A stretch of 64,000 bases of DNA from Aphrocallistes beatrix (Eukaryota; Porifera; Hexactinellida; Sceptrulophora; Aphrocallistidae): NCBI GenBank assembly GCA_963281255.1, contig OY725503.1, positions 2,170,001-2,234,000 of the forward strand, read 5' to 3'. The position numbers and the translations under genes were made by a program. Under the pieces are notes generated by a model, which did no database searches, was not told the DNA's origin, and saw only the letters and a list, made by a program, of their open reading frames with translations. This document shows, piece by piece, positions 22,228-33,430 of this stretch. The first letter of the stretch is position 1; every line of letters begins with the position of its first letter.

Positions 22228-22633
22228 TTAAAGTTAAAGTTTATAGATTTATATACCCCCCGAATCCATGCTAATATGTTCTCAGGGGGTTTACAATCTG
22301 GGTGAGGTGCTAAACCTACTGATAGTTGCTGAATGTGTGCATGCGGCGTGTATGTATGCATATGATGGCATGTCTGTGTGCATATGATGGCGTGTTACAG
22401 AGAAAAACTCGGCTAACAGTAGGCAAGAAAAATAGCACCTGACCTAACTTTACCTTTAAACGAGATGACATCCTTAGTGCTTTCAGCTCACTAAGGTTCT
22501 GCAAGAGTGTAGGCTCAGATTACATTACCGAAGCAATGTAATTGAGAGTAAAATGCAAATGACTAGAGTGAGGTTAGAACCCGCGACCTAAGTCTTGGTA
22601 TTCAAACGCCCTAACCACTGCACCACCCAAGCA
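22228..22633 (-). mobile_element. tRNA-derived SINE
   Basis: Reading on the minus strand from 22633, GGGTGGTGCAGTGGTTAGGG is an A-box-like start. GCGGGTTCTAACCTC at 22569-22583 is the B box (GGTTCTAACC). The body continues to a tail of AACTTT repeats near 22228. It is a pol III-type retroposon inserted into the mariner 3' region. The tail boundary is approximate. It is not a functional tRNA gene: no acceptor-stem complement is present. Confidence 0.75.
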
Positions 22634-22916
22634 GATCGCCTCTGGCTTTAGTTTAATCAATTTTCAAGCTATACTATTTGCATTAACAATGGACACGTCA
22701 ATCTACTGTATATATATGAATAATGAAAACAAGAGAATTATCCGCGGGCCACAGCGAATGGTCTCGCGGGCCACCGTTTGAGCACCCTTAGTTTAAAGCT
22801 AGTAATTGAGCATAAGGGAGACTACTTTGAACATTTGAAGTAGTTTTTGAAGTTTAGGTTTCCTAATAATAAAAGAAATTGCAGGGTTATGAACTAAATG
22901 AATGCCATAAGCATAC
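22634..22916. other. No gene; fragment of a hAT-like terminus
   Basis: The block at 22742-22792, with GCGGGCCAC twice and TTTGAGCACCCTTA, resembles the ends of hAT MITEs whose termini read AGGGTGCTCAAAC. Only this piece is present. The remainder is AT-rich. Confidence 0.4.
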
Positions 22917-23190
22917 ACATCCTTACAATTAAAACTCGATTAATGTTTGTTTGTGTACTATAAATATATATACATATACTATATATCTGTAACGAATTGA
23001 TTGAAGATACTGCCAGGCCGAGAAAGCTGATTTTGGCATGTGGGAGTCTTTTGGCAATGGCTCCATTAAGTTCTGAGCTCAGATCAAAATGTCGACTCAT
23101 CATGGAATTATGACGTCATTGTCACTTTTTGTAATTAGAAATTTCATGCCGTTTTAAGTTATCGAATGCTGAAATTTTAATAGAATGTGT
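22917..23190 (+). mobile_element. Helitron-like repeat, copy 4 (5' part)
   Basis: The 5' end is A|TCCTTACAATTAAAACTCG at 22920, followed by a TG/TA tract and the body from 22988. It stops in GAATGTGTA at 23190, exactly where mariner 2 starts. The related copies continue ATGTGTATATTAATA there, so the mariner entered at that TA. Confidence 0.75.
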
Positions 23191-23191
23191 A

Positions 23192-24342
23192 CGAGGGTCA
23201 GTCCAAAAGTTTTGTCGTACACCAGTTCTACTCAGCGTACAGTCTAATAATTTATAGACTATATTCTTGGTTATGTTTGATGACTCTACTGTGAATTTGA
23301 GCTCTATATTAGGCTTATTTCTTGACTTATGCTATTTTATCCATAACCGCGCCTATACAGATTTTATAATTACTCAATGGAGCTAGAAAGAAGGGATTTT
23401 AGAGCCATGATGTTCTATGACTTTATGGCAAGTTATCAGTGGAGCAGAGTCACAATAATTTACTGGAAGCTTTCCAAGACCAAGTTCCATCTAAGCGCAC
23501 GGTGGAGCGTTGGTTTCTAGAATTCAAGAGGGATAGAACGTCATTACAAGATGAGCCTAGGTCTGGGCGGCCTTCAACCGCCGTCACTCCAGAGAATATT
23601 ACCACTGTGGAGTCGTTGATCAAAGAGGATAGCCGCATTACCTATGAGCAGTTTGCTGAGACCCTAGACATCGGAAAAGCAGCCATTAATACTATCCTAC
23701 ATGATCATCTTGGTGTCAGTAAGCTTGCGGCCCGTTGGATCCCTAATAACCTCACAGAATTGCAGATGAAGGCAAGGGTAGAGTGGTGCAAGTTTATGCT
23801 CAAGAATTCAACGGAGGAGGGTCCAAACGTGTTTATGATATCCTCACATGTGATGAGACATGGATCTATCTGTACGATCCGGAAACAAAGCGGCAATCTT
23901 CAATATGGGTATTTCCTGGAGAAGATCCCCCTGTAAAAGTTCGCCGGGCTCGAAGCGTCGGGAAGAAGATGGTGACCGCATTTTTCTGTAAGACGGGCCC
24001 AGTAGCCATATTTCCCCTCGAGGATCGTCGCACAGTCAATGCTGATTGGTACATCAACAATTGTCTCCCCCAAGGCCTTCGAAGCTTGGAGTTCTCGTCG
24101 CCCTAAGGCCGGCATCCGAGGCCTACTCCTTTACCACGATAATGCATCGGCTCACACTGCAGCTAAAACACTGGACTTCCTAGCTGAAAATTCGGTCCAG
24201 TTGGTATCGCATCCCCCCTACAGTCCAGATTTGGCCCCATGCGACTTTTTCCTATTCCCAACTATCAAAGAAAAGACCCGCGGAATCAGGTTTAGCAGTC
24301 CTGGAAGAGGCCCGACTGGCGTTCGAAGAGGCCCTCTGGTGA
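23192..24342 (+). pseudogene. Mariner DD34D transposase, two frameshifts, 3' end lost
   Basis: The terminus CGAGGGTCAGTCCAAAAG follows TA. The coding region runs in three frames: 23439-23800 (HTH part with RTVERWFLEFKRDR and SGRPST), about 23800-24075 (TCDETWIYLYDPETKRQS) and about 24060-24330 (LLYHDNASAH, YSPDLAPCDFFLFP). All three catalytic Asp residues are present, and the second and third are 34 residues apart. The true start may lie upstream of 23439, since an in-frame Met is seen only after the usual N-terminus. The right terminus is replaced by half of a Tc1-like MITE. Confidence 0.85.
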
Positions 24343-24488
24343 GTAATTTAAATATGGAGAATTCGAATTTAAAGTTAAATTAAGCGTATCTCATACCAAT
24401 TAAATAGCTTGACTTGCTAAATAAATCAGTATTATAACTATTTGTATAGGGAATTATGGAGTGTACGAATACTTTTGTTCAGGCAGTG
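24343..24488. mobile_element. Tc1-like MITE family B, right half
   Basis: It matches 48380-48523 of the complete copy. It ends TACTTTTGTTCAGGCAGTG at 24488, then TA. The left half is missing and is joined to the broken mariner. Confidence 0.75.
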
Positions 24489-24504
24489 TATATATATATA
24501 TATA

Positions 24505-25159
24505 TCTTTACTATTAAAACTCGATTAATATTTATTTATATATACGTATATATATATATATGTATATACGTATATATATATATGTATATACGTATATATA
24601 TATGTATATACGTATAAATATATATATATATATATCTGTAACGAATTGATTGAAGAAACTGCCAGGCACAGAAAGCTGATTTTTGGCATGTTGGAGTCTT
24701 TTGGCTATGGCTCCAGCAAGTTCTGAGCTCAGACGAAAATATCGACTCATCATAGAATTCTGACGTCATTGTCACATTTTAAAAAGTCAAGCAATACAGT
24801 TATTCGAGCATAACTCAGCCATTATAGGAGATAGAAGGCTGAAATTTTAATAGAATCTGTATATTAACATACCTCACATATGATCCAACTATCATCAAAA
24901 AATGATGACTCATCACTTTGTTATGACGTCATCATTACTCATCAAAATTTTAAAAATTGATAAATTTTGTGATTTTTCATGCGATATCGATTATAACAGT
25001 AGGACAGACGTATTTAGAGATGTCATATCCCTTATAATTAATAAATCTGACCCCAGGCGACCAAAGGGAGCCTACGGCGGACACAAAGTGTCCGTCAGCC
25101 GCGAAGCGCGCATGTATACATATATACACACACATTAATCGAGTTTTAATAGTAAGGAT
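24505..25159 (+). mobile_element. Helitron-like repeat, copy 5
   Basis: The 5' end A|TCTTTACTATTAAAACTCG starts at about 24507, then an expanded TA/CG tract (24535-24632), the body 24633-25115 with TGACGTCA at 24761 and 24926, the hairpin near 25075-25098, and an eroded GC-rich end. A minus-oriented 5' end of another copy follows at 25132-25159. Confidence 0.7.
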
Positions 25160-25176
25160 ATATATGTATATATCCA

Positions 25177-25290
25177 TAAGCGCGCTTCGCTTGCTTGCGC
25201 TGTGCGGCTGGCGGACACTTTGTGTCCACCATTTGGGCGCCAAAAATCAGCTTTCTTTGCATGGCAGTTTCTTCAATTAAATCGTAATAT
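25177..25290 (-). mobile_element. Helitron-like repeat, internal-deletion derivative
   Basis: Only the two ends remain: GCGCGCTTCGCTTGCTTGCG plus the GGCGGACACTTTGTGTCC hairpin, fused near 25236 directly to CCAAAAATCAGCTTTC and the proximal end. About 400 bp of the usual centre is missing. Confidence 0.65.
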
Positions 25291-25299
25291 ATATATATA

Positions 25300-26669
25300 T
25301 AAACGCGCTTCGCTTGCAATCGCTGCACGGCTGGCGGATATAGTCGGAAAACAGAAATTTCTAAATTCTAAAAAAGGTGACAGTGACGTCATAATTACAT
25401 GATGAGTCAACATTCTCGTCAGAGCTCTGAACTTATTGGAGCCTTAGCCAAAGTACTCCCACATGCCAAAAATCAGCTTTCTGCGCCAGGCAGTTTCTTC
25501 AATTAATTCGTTACAGATATATATATATATATACAGGGTGTCTCAACATTTTTTTCCATTTGTACAAATACATATAACTAGTAAACTACAGTACATAAAT
25601 CTTATATTATTGCCAATATAATATCCTCTAAGTTAGATACAAGAATTAATACGAGCAGGCATCCCTGAGATTAAATTCTCCAAAATCGAAGGCGTGAGTC
25701 GATTCTAGATATTTTTCAGGTAATAGGGACCTCTGACAAGTTTGGTGGCTGGTCTCATTTTGTCAAGCTCTGCTCCAATAATTGCCCAAAGATTTTCAAT
25801 GGGATTTAAATCTGGAGAAATGCTAGGCCAAATTCCTTTAGCCCAGTAGCCTGGAATGTGATTGGAAAGTCAGGTATGTGGCTTTATGGCGGTATGGGCA
25901 GGAGCCCCATCCTGCATAAAAATGGCATCGGACATCAAGCGACTCATTTTCCGTTCTGTCACTGGGCCTGTAGTATTGCTTCGCTTTAAAGTAGGAAGGC
26001 AGGACTTCTCCAAAATTTCGTTTATATAGTAATCTGCATTTACAGATTGTTTGGAAGGAAGAAAATCGAGTTCCGAGAGCCCAGTGCCACTCATCATCCT
26101 CCAGACCTTGATTTTAGGCGGTAATTTAACAGTTTGAACAGGTTGAAAGTTTCGCGCAATCTGACTCCAAACCCGATCGTTCTGCCGATTTGTTGGATGG
26201 AAAAGTTACTCTCATCACTAGAAAGAACCCTTTTTCCAATCCTGTTCATCACAAATTTATGACTAAGAATGAATTGTAGCATCTGTTCCATCTGTTTTTA
26301 TGACAATTTGGGATGCGAAGGTCTTTTGTATGGCTTTGCTCCAAATGGTATTCCCTAAATAGCGATGTATAATGTCTTTACTAACTCTTTGTGAATTTTT
26401 CGAGACAATACAATCAAGTTTTCGCATAGACTGCCAGCGTTTGCCAATAGAATTTCTAATAATGATTTAGGAATGCGAGAAAGCCGTGTTGGACGCCCAG
26501 ACCGAGGTTTGTCCGCCATAGATTAGCCTGATAGAATCTTGTTTTCAATTCAAAACAGTCTTAACTATAACCTCTAAGGTCTGAGCAATCTGTTTTAGGT
26601 TAATACCATATTATAACATACCGATTGCACGTAATCCCACACATTAATCGAGTTTTAATAGTAAGGAGA
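25300..26669 (-). mobile_element. Helitron-like repeat split by a Tc1-like DD37E element
   Basis: On the minus strand the 5' end TCCTTACTATTAAAACTCG lies at 26640-26667. A Tc1-like element follows, and the TA tract plus body resume at 25530-25300. The body also lacks most of its centre: the GC-rich end joins TATAGTCGG near 25338. Confidence 0.6.
25534..26636 (-). pseudogene. Tc1/mariner transposase with DD37E spacing
   Basis: The left terminus CAGGGTGTCTCAAC follows TA at 25532. The minus-strand coding runs from Met at 26521 (MADKPRSGRPTRLSRIPKS, a GRP-type HTH linker) through VLSSDESNFSI near 26220 and FMQDGAPAHTA near 25910 to ISPDLNPIENLW near 25800. Counting codons from the Asp of QDGAPAH to the Glu of NPIE gives 37 intervening positions, one of them a TGA stop. 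This is DD37E spacing, known from the mosquito ITmD37E group; Tc1 itself has 34. There are several frameshifts and stops. No matching right terminus is visible. Confidence 0.8.
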
Positions 26670-26689
26670 TATATATATATATATATATA

Positions 26690-27225
26690 CAGGGTGATCC
26701 ATAAGTTCTGCAACAAATTTTGCTGAAGTATTATACTTACACAAGTAGATCTAACATCCGACATTATGTTTTACTTGAAAAATCTAAGGATTATTTTAAT
26801 TATTTTGCAATTCAAATGCCTGTATTTCGGAATATATTGGCTAAGGTGTTAGGTGTACCATAAATGTTTGTGTGCTTAGAAAAAAGAGAAAAATCAAAAG
26901 AAAAAAATCTCGAATACTATATACATTCTATGATCATACTTTTAAAATTGTTGTTCTTATTGGTGATTTCCCGTCTATAAACTAAAAGAAATAATCCTAT
27001 TTTAGTATTTTGAATTAATAACTGACTGTAGGAACATATAAATATATTTAATCGGGAGAAAAAAGATATTTTCGAACTTGACATTTTTCAGATTATTGGA
27101 GCCCCGGATATATAATATTTCAAAAATTTGTTATAAAAATATTTTGCGCAATAAATAGTGTTCATTTTTAAACTAGAAGGATGATAGATTCCATAGTTGC
27201 AATTTATATATATATATATAGTACA
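26690..27225. other. No gene; one Tc1-like terminus
   Basis: TACAGGGTGATCCATAAG at 26688 looks like a left end of a TA-targeting element, lying in the TA tract. No right end or transposase was seen. Confidence 0.4.
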
Positions 27226-27227
27226 CC

Positions 27228-27360
27228 CTCGCGTAACAGAACAGCTGTTCGGATTTTAAGAATGAAGTGTTCGGATTAGCGAGATATATAGATATAGATA
27301 GATATAGATATACTAGATATACGTAGATATAGATAGATATAGATAAGATATAGATAGATA

Positions 27361-27405
<45 letters not shown>

Positions 27406-27425
27406 AAGAAAGAAAGAAAGAAACA
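27228..27425. repeat. Pogo-like terminus followed by GATA/GAAA microsatellite
   Basis: CACCCTCGCGTAACAG at 27228 after TA, with GTTCGGATT repeated twice, looks like the end of another pogo-like MITE. From 27283 to 27423 it is GATA repeats that drift to GAAA. Confidence 0.65.
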
Positions 27426-27585
27426 AAATAGCAAGGATTTCAGTCTACGTATTGTAGTAATACAATGATTTCTATTCAGGCATATATCGTATGGAGAAGG
27501 TGTGAAAATTGTTTTCTTGGCAATTCTTTAATCAACTTTCTAATGAGCTTTGAATTATTTTTACTAATCTACGCATATCAAAGTT

Positions 27586-27950
27586 TAAATTTCAAATTCA
27601 TATTCTACACATTCGAATTACCCAGGTTTGAAGCCTTCTATTGCTATACTCATTCATAGTTGAATTAATATCAATATATGTCATTTGTGCCACTTTGTAC
27701 TCCCATTACCATTAGACATAATTACGAGTAGAGGCAAAAAGTGGCACAGTTTAATGAATCTTAACCTTCGAAATGAATAAATCTTTAGAAGGCATCTAAC
27801 CTGACTAATTCGAATGTATAGAATATGAATTTGAAATCGAAACTACTACAGTATCTGTAACAGTTTACATTTCACTTATGAATAGATCCACTTTATAACT
27901 AACTATGATGGAAAATAGTAAGGATTTCAAATACTTTTGTCCGATTAGAG
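27586..27950. mobile_element. Tc1-like MITE family N, left-truncated
   Basis: It matches 45020-45384. It ends TACTTTTGTCCGATTAGAG followed by TA at 27951. The left arm is missing. Confidence 0.7.
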
Positions 27951-28800
27951 TATATTTGGAGCAATTTGTTGTATTATCGACAATTTTAAGATAATATGTT
28001 ACCCCAGCTACTTTCATTTTGGTAACGCAAAACATTCCAAAATCTTGCCTCTTAAAAGTTTGAACACATCTTTTCTTAATGAACCTAAATATTTAATATT
28101 ACGTTATACAAATAATAACTCACATCATTAGTCTCTCGATCAAACCAATGGCTGATATCTTGACCACTCACTTTCACTAAAGGCCTCATCAGGATGTCAT
28201 CTAAATAATTTGAAGCTATTTAAAACAATTAAATATTCAAAATACATTAAGAATTTAAAGAACTTTGTAGATCTTGGCAGAAAATTAACAGAGATATCAA
28301 ACCATTGAGAACTTTTATCATAATCCTAGAAGGAGTAAAATTTCCACTATCTTACTTAGGAACAAATAAATTTTTCCAGATATCAAATATTTTCTAAGGA
28401 TCTACAAATCAACATAAGCATTAATCATTTGTTTCTAAAATGTGATTTCGAAACTGGGTTTTGGCGACAGGGTTGCAACCTACTATATAGTTATTTACAA
28501 TTAACCTGTCAATTAATTGAAAAATTACTATTATCATTATAACTGCGAGTGGGAATCGGAAGTTTATTATGCTGGTTAAAGCAAACTCTCACACCTATAT
28601 AAGTGTACACTAAATACATATAAGAATTCATAGGCAAAAATGGGTTTTGCATCATCCCGCTTTTGCTTATTTTTCCCTGGTTTAAGGAGAGCAAAACAAA
28701 TTATTTTTACTGTAGCTATAATGGTGACTTATATATAAGGCATGAATGGAAGATTTCAAGGAACGAGATATACATTCATTAACCGGACTTTTTCCACATA
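27951..28800. other. No gene seen
   Basis: About 850 bp of AT-rich DNA. No domain or repeat shared with the rest of the window was recognised. Confidence 0.4.
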
Positions 28801-29650
28801 CACTGCAGTATCGATTTTACGAATTATTCCCAAGTATTTATCGATTTTACGAATTTCTCTCTCCAAATTCATTTTATTAATACTTATAATATTTGTATCC
28901 TGTCAAACAATTTTGGTTGTCTTTTATATCAATATTGCATACGTAGTGTGTGTACAAATTACGTACTATTTTACGAACTGAAATTATCGATTTTACGAAC
29001 TCAAACTATCGATTTTACGAACTCAAACTACGTATTGATTTTACTAATTCATATCAATAGATACATTATTCTAATGAGGTCATGGTTGGCTTAGAAGTTT
29101 AAGTTTGAATTATACAATGCATTGTGTAATCTGAAACTTGAAGTTTGCAGTTCCAAACAAGCCTAATTAGAAATATAAAATGGTTGACAACTTTTCTAGG
29201 ACTAGTTCAGCATCCAGTTTATTGAGCAAAATAATGTTTGTTTAATGAATAATACTACTCGTAAATGTATAACTCTATACAGGGCAACTCCGCTTAATCG
29301 GATCACTGGTTAATCGGGACAACCGCTTAATTGGGACAAGTCTCCAGGAATGAGATTGTTCTTATACATAGAAGCTAATACTAAATTTCATCGGTTAATA
29401 GGGAATTCCGCATAATCGGGACAAAATATCCGGGAGCAAAGTGTCCCGATTAGCGGAGTCACCTGTATTATATTTCGGATCAGGGAATTGGACGGTGTTA
29501 TAAAATAAAAAATATTTGTTTGTATTTATTTCCAACCACAAGTCGTGACAAAAAATTAAATTAAGTTATAAAGGATGATCGATTTTACGAATTATTCGAT
29601 TTTACGAACAGTTTGGGTCCCAACTAGTTCGTAAAATCGATACTGCAGTG
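28801..29650. mobile_element. Pogo-like element, family G (ATCGATTTTACGAA repeats)
   Basis: The ends are CACTGCAGTATCGATTTTAC and its complement, each next to TA. ATCGATTTTACGAA recurs several times inside the left end (28810-29040) and twice at the right. A family C MITE is nested at 29280-29465; without it the element is about 660 bp. It is non-coding. Confidence 0.8.
29280..29465. mobile_element. Pogo-like MITE, family C, copy 5 (diverged)
   Basis: CAGGGCAACTCCGCTTAATC to GCGGAGTCACCTG, TA on both sides, nested in family G. It is more diverged than the other copies and has GGGACA in place of GGGTCA. Confidence 0.7.
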
Positions 29651-29764
29651 TATATAGTAATATATTGGATCTCTTCATAAGTTAAATACAATGAAATCCT
29701 AAAATATACGAGGGGTCTGAGTTCAGTTTCAGAATCTACACATTCGAATTAGTCATATCATTGA

Positions 29765-30148
29765 ATAATGACGTCATTGTTACATTTTTAAAAGTTAAGT
29801 AATACAGTTATTCGAGCATAACTCAGCCATTATAGAAGATAGAAGGCTGAAATTAACATGTATAATAACATGCCTCACATATGATGCAACTATCATCAAA
29901 AAATGATGACTCATCACTTTGTTATGAAGTCATCATTACTCATCTAAATTTTAAAAATTGATAAATTTGGTGATTTTTCGTGCGATATTGATTATAATAG
30001 TAGAACAGACGTATTTAGAGATGTTATTTCCCTTAATCGAGATGTTATTTCCCTTAATCAATGTGACTAACAGGCGCCCAAAGGGCGCCTCAGGCGGACA
30101 CAGTGTCCGCCAGCCGCGGAACTCAAGCAAGCGAAGCACGATTGTACG
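29765..30148 (+). mobile_element. Helitron-like repeat, copy 7 (5'-truncated)
   Basis: It begins at ATGACGTCATTG (29769), continues through the AP-1-like GATGACTCATC near 29905, and ends in the hairpin GGCGGACACAGTGTCCGCC and a decayed GC-rich end. The segment around 30023-30060 carries a short duplication (GATGTTATTTCCCTTAATC twice). Confidence 0.7.
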
Positions 30149-30179
30149 TATATATCAAATTGCTGGAAATTTATTGCTG

Positions 30180-30760
30180 ATGACGAATTCAGTAATTAAA
30201 ATAAAGTTATAGATATGGGATTTCGGCGGATGCTATCGGACGTGGTCATTTTGGGTCCCCAGTCAAAACTGACAACTTTTTCACACTTTTGAAGGTGTCA
30301 TGATGTGAAAGTTTTTGATATACAATATTTTAAAGTTAATTACTACCATCTGTTGATGATCAAGGATGTTTGGATGTCATTTAATATTAGGATACGGTCA
30401 AATTAATGGAAATCAAGCCTTTCCGCAGAAAATATTTTTGTGCCCTGTTTTTAGCAATTGAAAATATCAATTTTATACAGGAGGTATGTTCAGTTACCAA
30501 GGTCGTAGAGTAAAAAACTCACGTAGAACAAAATGATAGAAACAGAATTTTGATATTCTTCTTCAGAAAAACGTTAAAATATTTTTCAACACGAAAATCT
30601 GCTTCTAAATATTGTAGCTACGAAATAGGGAAGAAAAATTTGATTGGGTTAAAATTGAAAATTTTATTCTAATTATTTTCTTTCTTCAACCATTTCGTGA
30701 AGAAATATTTGAGTAAAAGAGTCAAAAGCCATTGAAGTTTCCTTGAATGTCCTCTAGAAA
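30180..30760. repeat. Dispersed repeat O, copy 1
   Basis: It shares GGGATTTCGGCGGATGCTAT, TTTTTCACACTTTTGAAGGTG and following text with 61540-61730, and the first block with 51050-51090. It is non-coding and its ends are undefined. Confidence 0.55.
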
Positions 30761-30769
30761 TTAGGTAAC

Positions 30770-31332
30770 TTCTAATTATAAAAAAGGTGACAATGACGTC
30801 ATAATTCCATGATGAGTCGACATTTTCGTATGAGCTCAGAACTTAGTGGAGCCATAGCCAAAGTACTCCCACATGCCAAAAATCANNNNNNNNNNNNNNN
30901 NNNNNNNNNNNNNNNNNNNNNNNNNNNNNNNNNNNNNNNNNNNNNNNNNNNNNNNNNNNNNNNNNNNNNNNNNNNNNNNNNNNNNNNNNNNNNNNNNNNN
31001 NNNNNNNNNNNNNNNNNNNNNNNNNNNNNNNNNNNNNNNNNNNNNNNNNNNNNNNNNNNNNNNNNNNNNNNNNNNNNNNNNNNNNATAACTATCACCAAA
31101 AAATGATGACTCATCACTTTGTTATGACGTCATCATTACTCATCAAAATTTTAAAAATTGACAAATTTTGTGATTTTTCGAGTGATATCGATTTTAAAAC
31201 TAAGATGCACATATTTAGAGATGATTTCTCCCTAATAATTAACCAATGTCACCTTCAGGCGACCGAAGGGTGCCTCCGGCGGACACAAAGTGTCCGCCAG
31301 CCGCGCAGCGCAAGCAAGCGAAGCGCGCTTGT
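30770..31332. mobile_element. Two Helitron-like fragments flanking a 200-N gap
   Basis: The segment 30773-30885 is minus-oriented proximal body. Positions 30886-31085 are N. The segment 31086-31332 is plus-oriented distal body with TGACGTCA near 31126, the hairpin, and the full GC-rich end. The gap probably hides the junction of two opposed copies. Confidence 0.7.
30886..31085. other. Assembly gap (200 N)
   Basis: An unbroken run of exactly 200 N, the conventional size for a gap of unknown length. The flanks are opposed copies of one repeat, a likely cause of assembly failure. Confidence 0.98.
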
Positions 31333-31342
31333 ATACGTATAA

Positions 31343-31881
31343 CCTTACTATTAAAACTCGATTAATGTATATACATATATCTGTATAACGAATTGATTGA
31401 AGAAACTGCCATGCACAAAAAGCTGATTTTTGGCATGTGGGAGTATTTTGGCTATGGCTCCAGTAAGTTATGAGTTCAGAGCAAAATGTCGATTCATCAT
31501 GGAATTATGACGTCATTGTCACATTTTTAAAAGTTAAGCAACACAGTTATTCGAGCATAACTCAGCCATTATAGGAGATAGAAGGCTGAAATTTTGATAC
31601 AATCTGTATCCTAACACGTCTCACATATGATGCAACTATAATAAAAAAATGATGACTCATCATTTTGCTATGACGTCATCATTACTCATCAAAATTTTAA
31701 AAATTGACAAATTTGGTGTTTTTTCGACTGATATCGATTTTAAAACTAAGATGGACATATTTAGAGATGATATATCCTGTTTAGTTAACCAATGTCACCT
31801 CCAGGCGTTCGAAGGGATCCTCCGGCGGACACAAAATGTCCGCCAGTCGCCCAGCGCAAGCAAACGAAGCGCGCTTGTACA
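31343..31881 (+). mobile_element. Helitron-like repeat, copy 9 (near-complete)
   Basis: The 5' motif ACCTTACTATTAAAACTCG is at 31342, the body starts at about 31385, TGACGTCA occurs at 31509 and 31671, GATGACTCATC near 31650, the hairpin at about 31826-31846, and the end GCGCGCTTG|T at 31878. The TA tract is short here. A DD41D element sits 5 bp after the 3' end. Confidence 0.7.
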
Positions 31882-31885
31882 TATA

Positions 31886-33244
31886 CAGGGTGGTCCATGG
31901 ATAATCTATCGATTTAATGAAGTTATAATTCAGGAAATTCTTGTCCGATCTTTATGAATGACCACTCGTTTTATTGCCAAAACTTATACTTTTTTATATT
32001 TACTAGCCAAAACACCATTAGATTATGTCATTGCGTTTGGAGACAGAAATGAAAGTCAGCATTGTGAAATGGTACTATGAAAATATTAAGAGTGTAATCA
32101 AAACACAGAGGACTTTCAAGAGAGTTTACAAGTGTAAAACAGCTCCATGTGGACAAACAATCAGGAATCTTGTTAAGAAATTCGAGGAAGATGGTTCAGT
32201 TGCCAACAAATCAGCACCAGGTCCAGTATTCACTGCAAGAACACCCCATAACATTGCAAAATCCAGAAGAAAATTGAAGAATCACCCCGACACTCTCAAA
32301 GGATGATTTCAAGGAAGACGAAAATATCAAAGTCAACGGTCAGGAGGATCCTTGTGGATGATTTGTCCCTATTTCCCTATAAAATACAAGTGCTACAAAA
32401 GCAGTCCAAGAACAACAAGAAGCAGAGAAGAGACTATGCTAAACGTATTTCACAAATGATTGAGGATGGTATTCTTGACATCAGAAAAATCCACTAGTCT
32501 GATGAAGCCAATTTTCACTTATCAGACACGTTAATAAGCAGAATATGAGATTTTGGGCTATAGAACAACCTGAACCAGACTCTAACAAGCCTTTAAGTAG
32601 AGAGAAGGTGATTGTATGGTGTGCAATCGCCAGCAACAGAGTCATTGGTCCATATTTTTTTGAGAATCGTGATGGAGAATCGATAACCGTAAATTCTGAT
32701 AGATACCTGAATATGCTGAAGAAATTTTACCTTCCTGCTTTGAGAAGACATAATGAAGTGGATGATATAATATTCCAGCAAGACGGAGCACTCCCACATT
32801 ATGCTCTGGTTGTTAGAAATTGGGTGGAAGAGAAGTTTGGCGACAGAGTCATTTCAAGGGGATTTGACAATTTCTGGCCGCCATACTCACCTGACTTGAA
32901 TCCTTGTGATTTTATCTTTGGGGGTACCTTAAGTCTAAAGTATATTCAAATCCTATTCCTGAGACTTGTGAGCAACTTAAGAAGAACATACGAAGAGAAA
33001 TAAGGAAGATAAATAATGAAACATTGACTAGTGTGTACGATAATGTACTCGTTAGACTCCAAAAATGTATGGGTCAGAGTGGGGGGTGGATTGAGCACAT
33101 GATGAATCACTAGTTATATTTCGAGTGGTAGTTCACAAAAGTAATTGTTTATTTAATATTTCCTCTTTGATAGATATGAGTTTACTTGCATATTTCAAAA
33201 ACTATACCAAAATGATATCGGTAGATTATCCATGGACCACCCTG
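31886..33244 (+). mobile_element. Tc1/mariner DD41D (rosa-like) element with intact ends
   Basis: It is 1359 bp with inverted ends CAGGGTGGTCCATGGATAAT and its complement, flanked by TA. Transposase pieces: 32025-32306 (DUF4817-like HTH, TIRNLVKKFEEDGSV), 32303-32497, SDEANFHL at about 32508, and 32545-33003 (FQQDGALPH, PPYSPDLNPCDF). There are 41 codons between the second and third Asp. After a one-base shift near 32920 it continues PETCEQLKKNIRREI to the stop near 33112. The lesions are at least three frame changes and a stop just before SDEANF, so it is inactive, but the ends could still be mobilised in trans. Confidence 0.88.
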
Positions 33245-33252
33245 TATATATA

Positions 33253-33423
33253 CAGTCGACTCCGCTTAATAGGGCCACTGTTTAATCGGGTCACTTTTGT
33301 TAGGACCGGAATAGCTCTCACAAATAGAAGCCAATACAAAATATTTTCGGTTAATAGGGTTCTCCGCTTAATCGGGGCAAAATGTCCTCTGACCGATGTG
33401 ACCATATTAAGCGGAGTCGACTG
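33253..33423. mobile_element. Pogo-like MITE, family C, copy 3
   Basis: CAGTCGACTCCGCTTAATAG to CGGAGTCGACTG between TA dinucleotides. It lacks one internal CCGCTTAATCGGGTCA unit present in copies 2 and 4. Confidence 0.8.
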
Positions 33424-33430
33424 TATATAG

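Noticed and set aside
22569-22633. A tRNA gene
   Set aside because: A and B boxes are present but the sequence runs into a longer repeat with a tail, and no acceptor stem closes. It is a SINE head.
24530-24775. Open frames encoding runs of YIYIYI
   Set aside because: They are translations of TA/CA microsatellite inside a Helitron-like repeat, not genes.
24902-25138. Proteins of about 70-100 residues with MTHHFVMTSSLLIKILKIDK, recurring at 24902, 31649, 35385, 43181, 55339 and 59295
   Set aside because: They recur because the repeat body recurs. The frame is not maintained between copies and differs in length, so there is no sign of coding constraint.
30809-31342. A 177-residue open frame
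   Set aside because: It spans the 200-N gap and two repeat fragments of opposite orientation.
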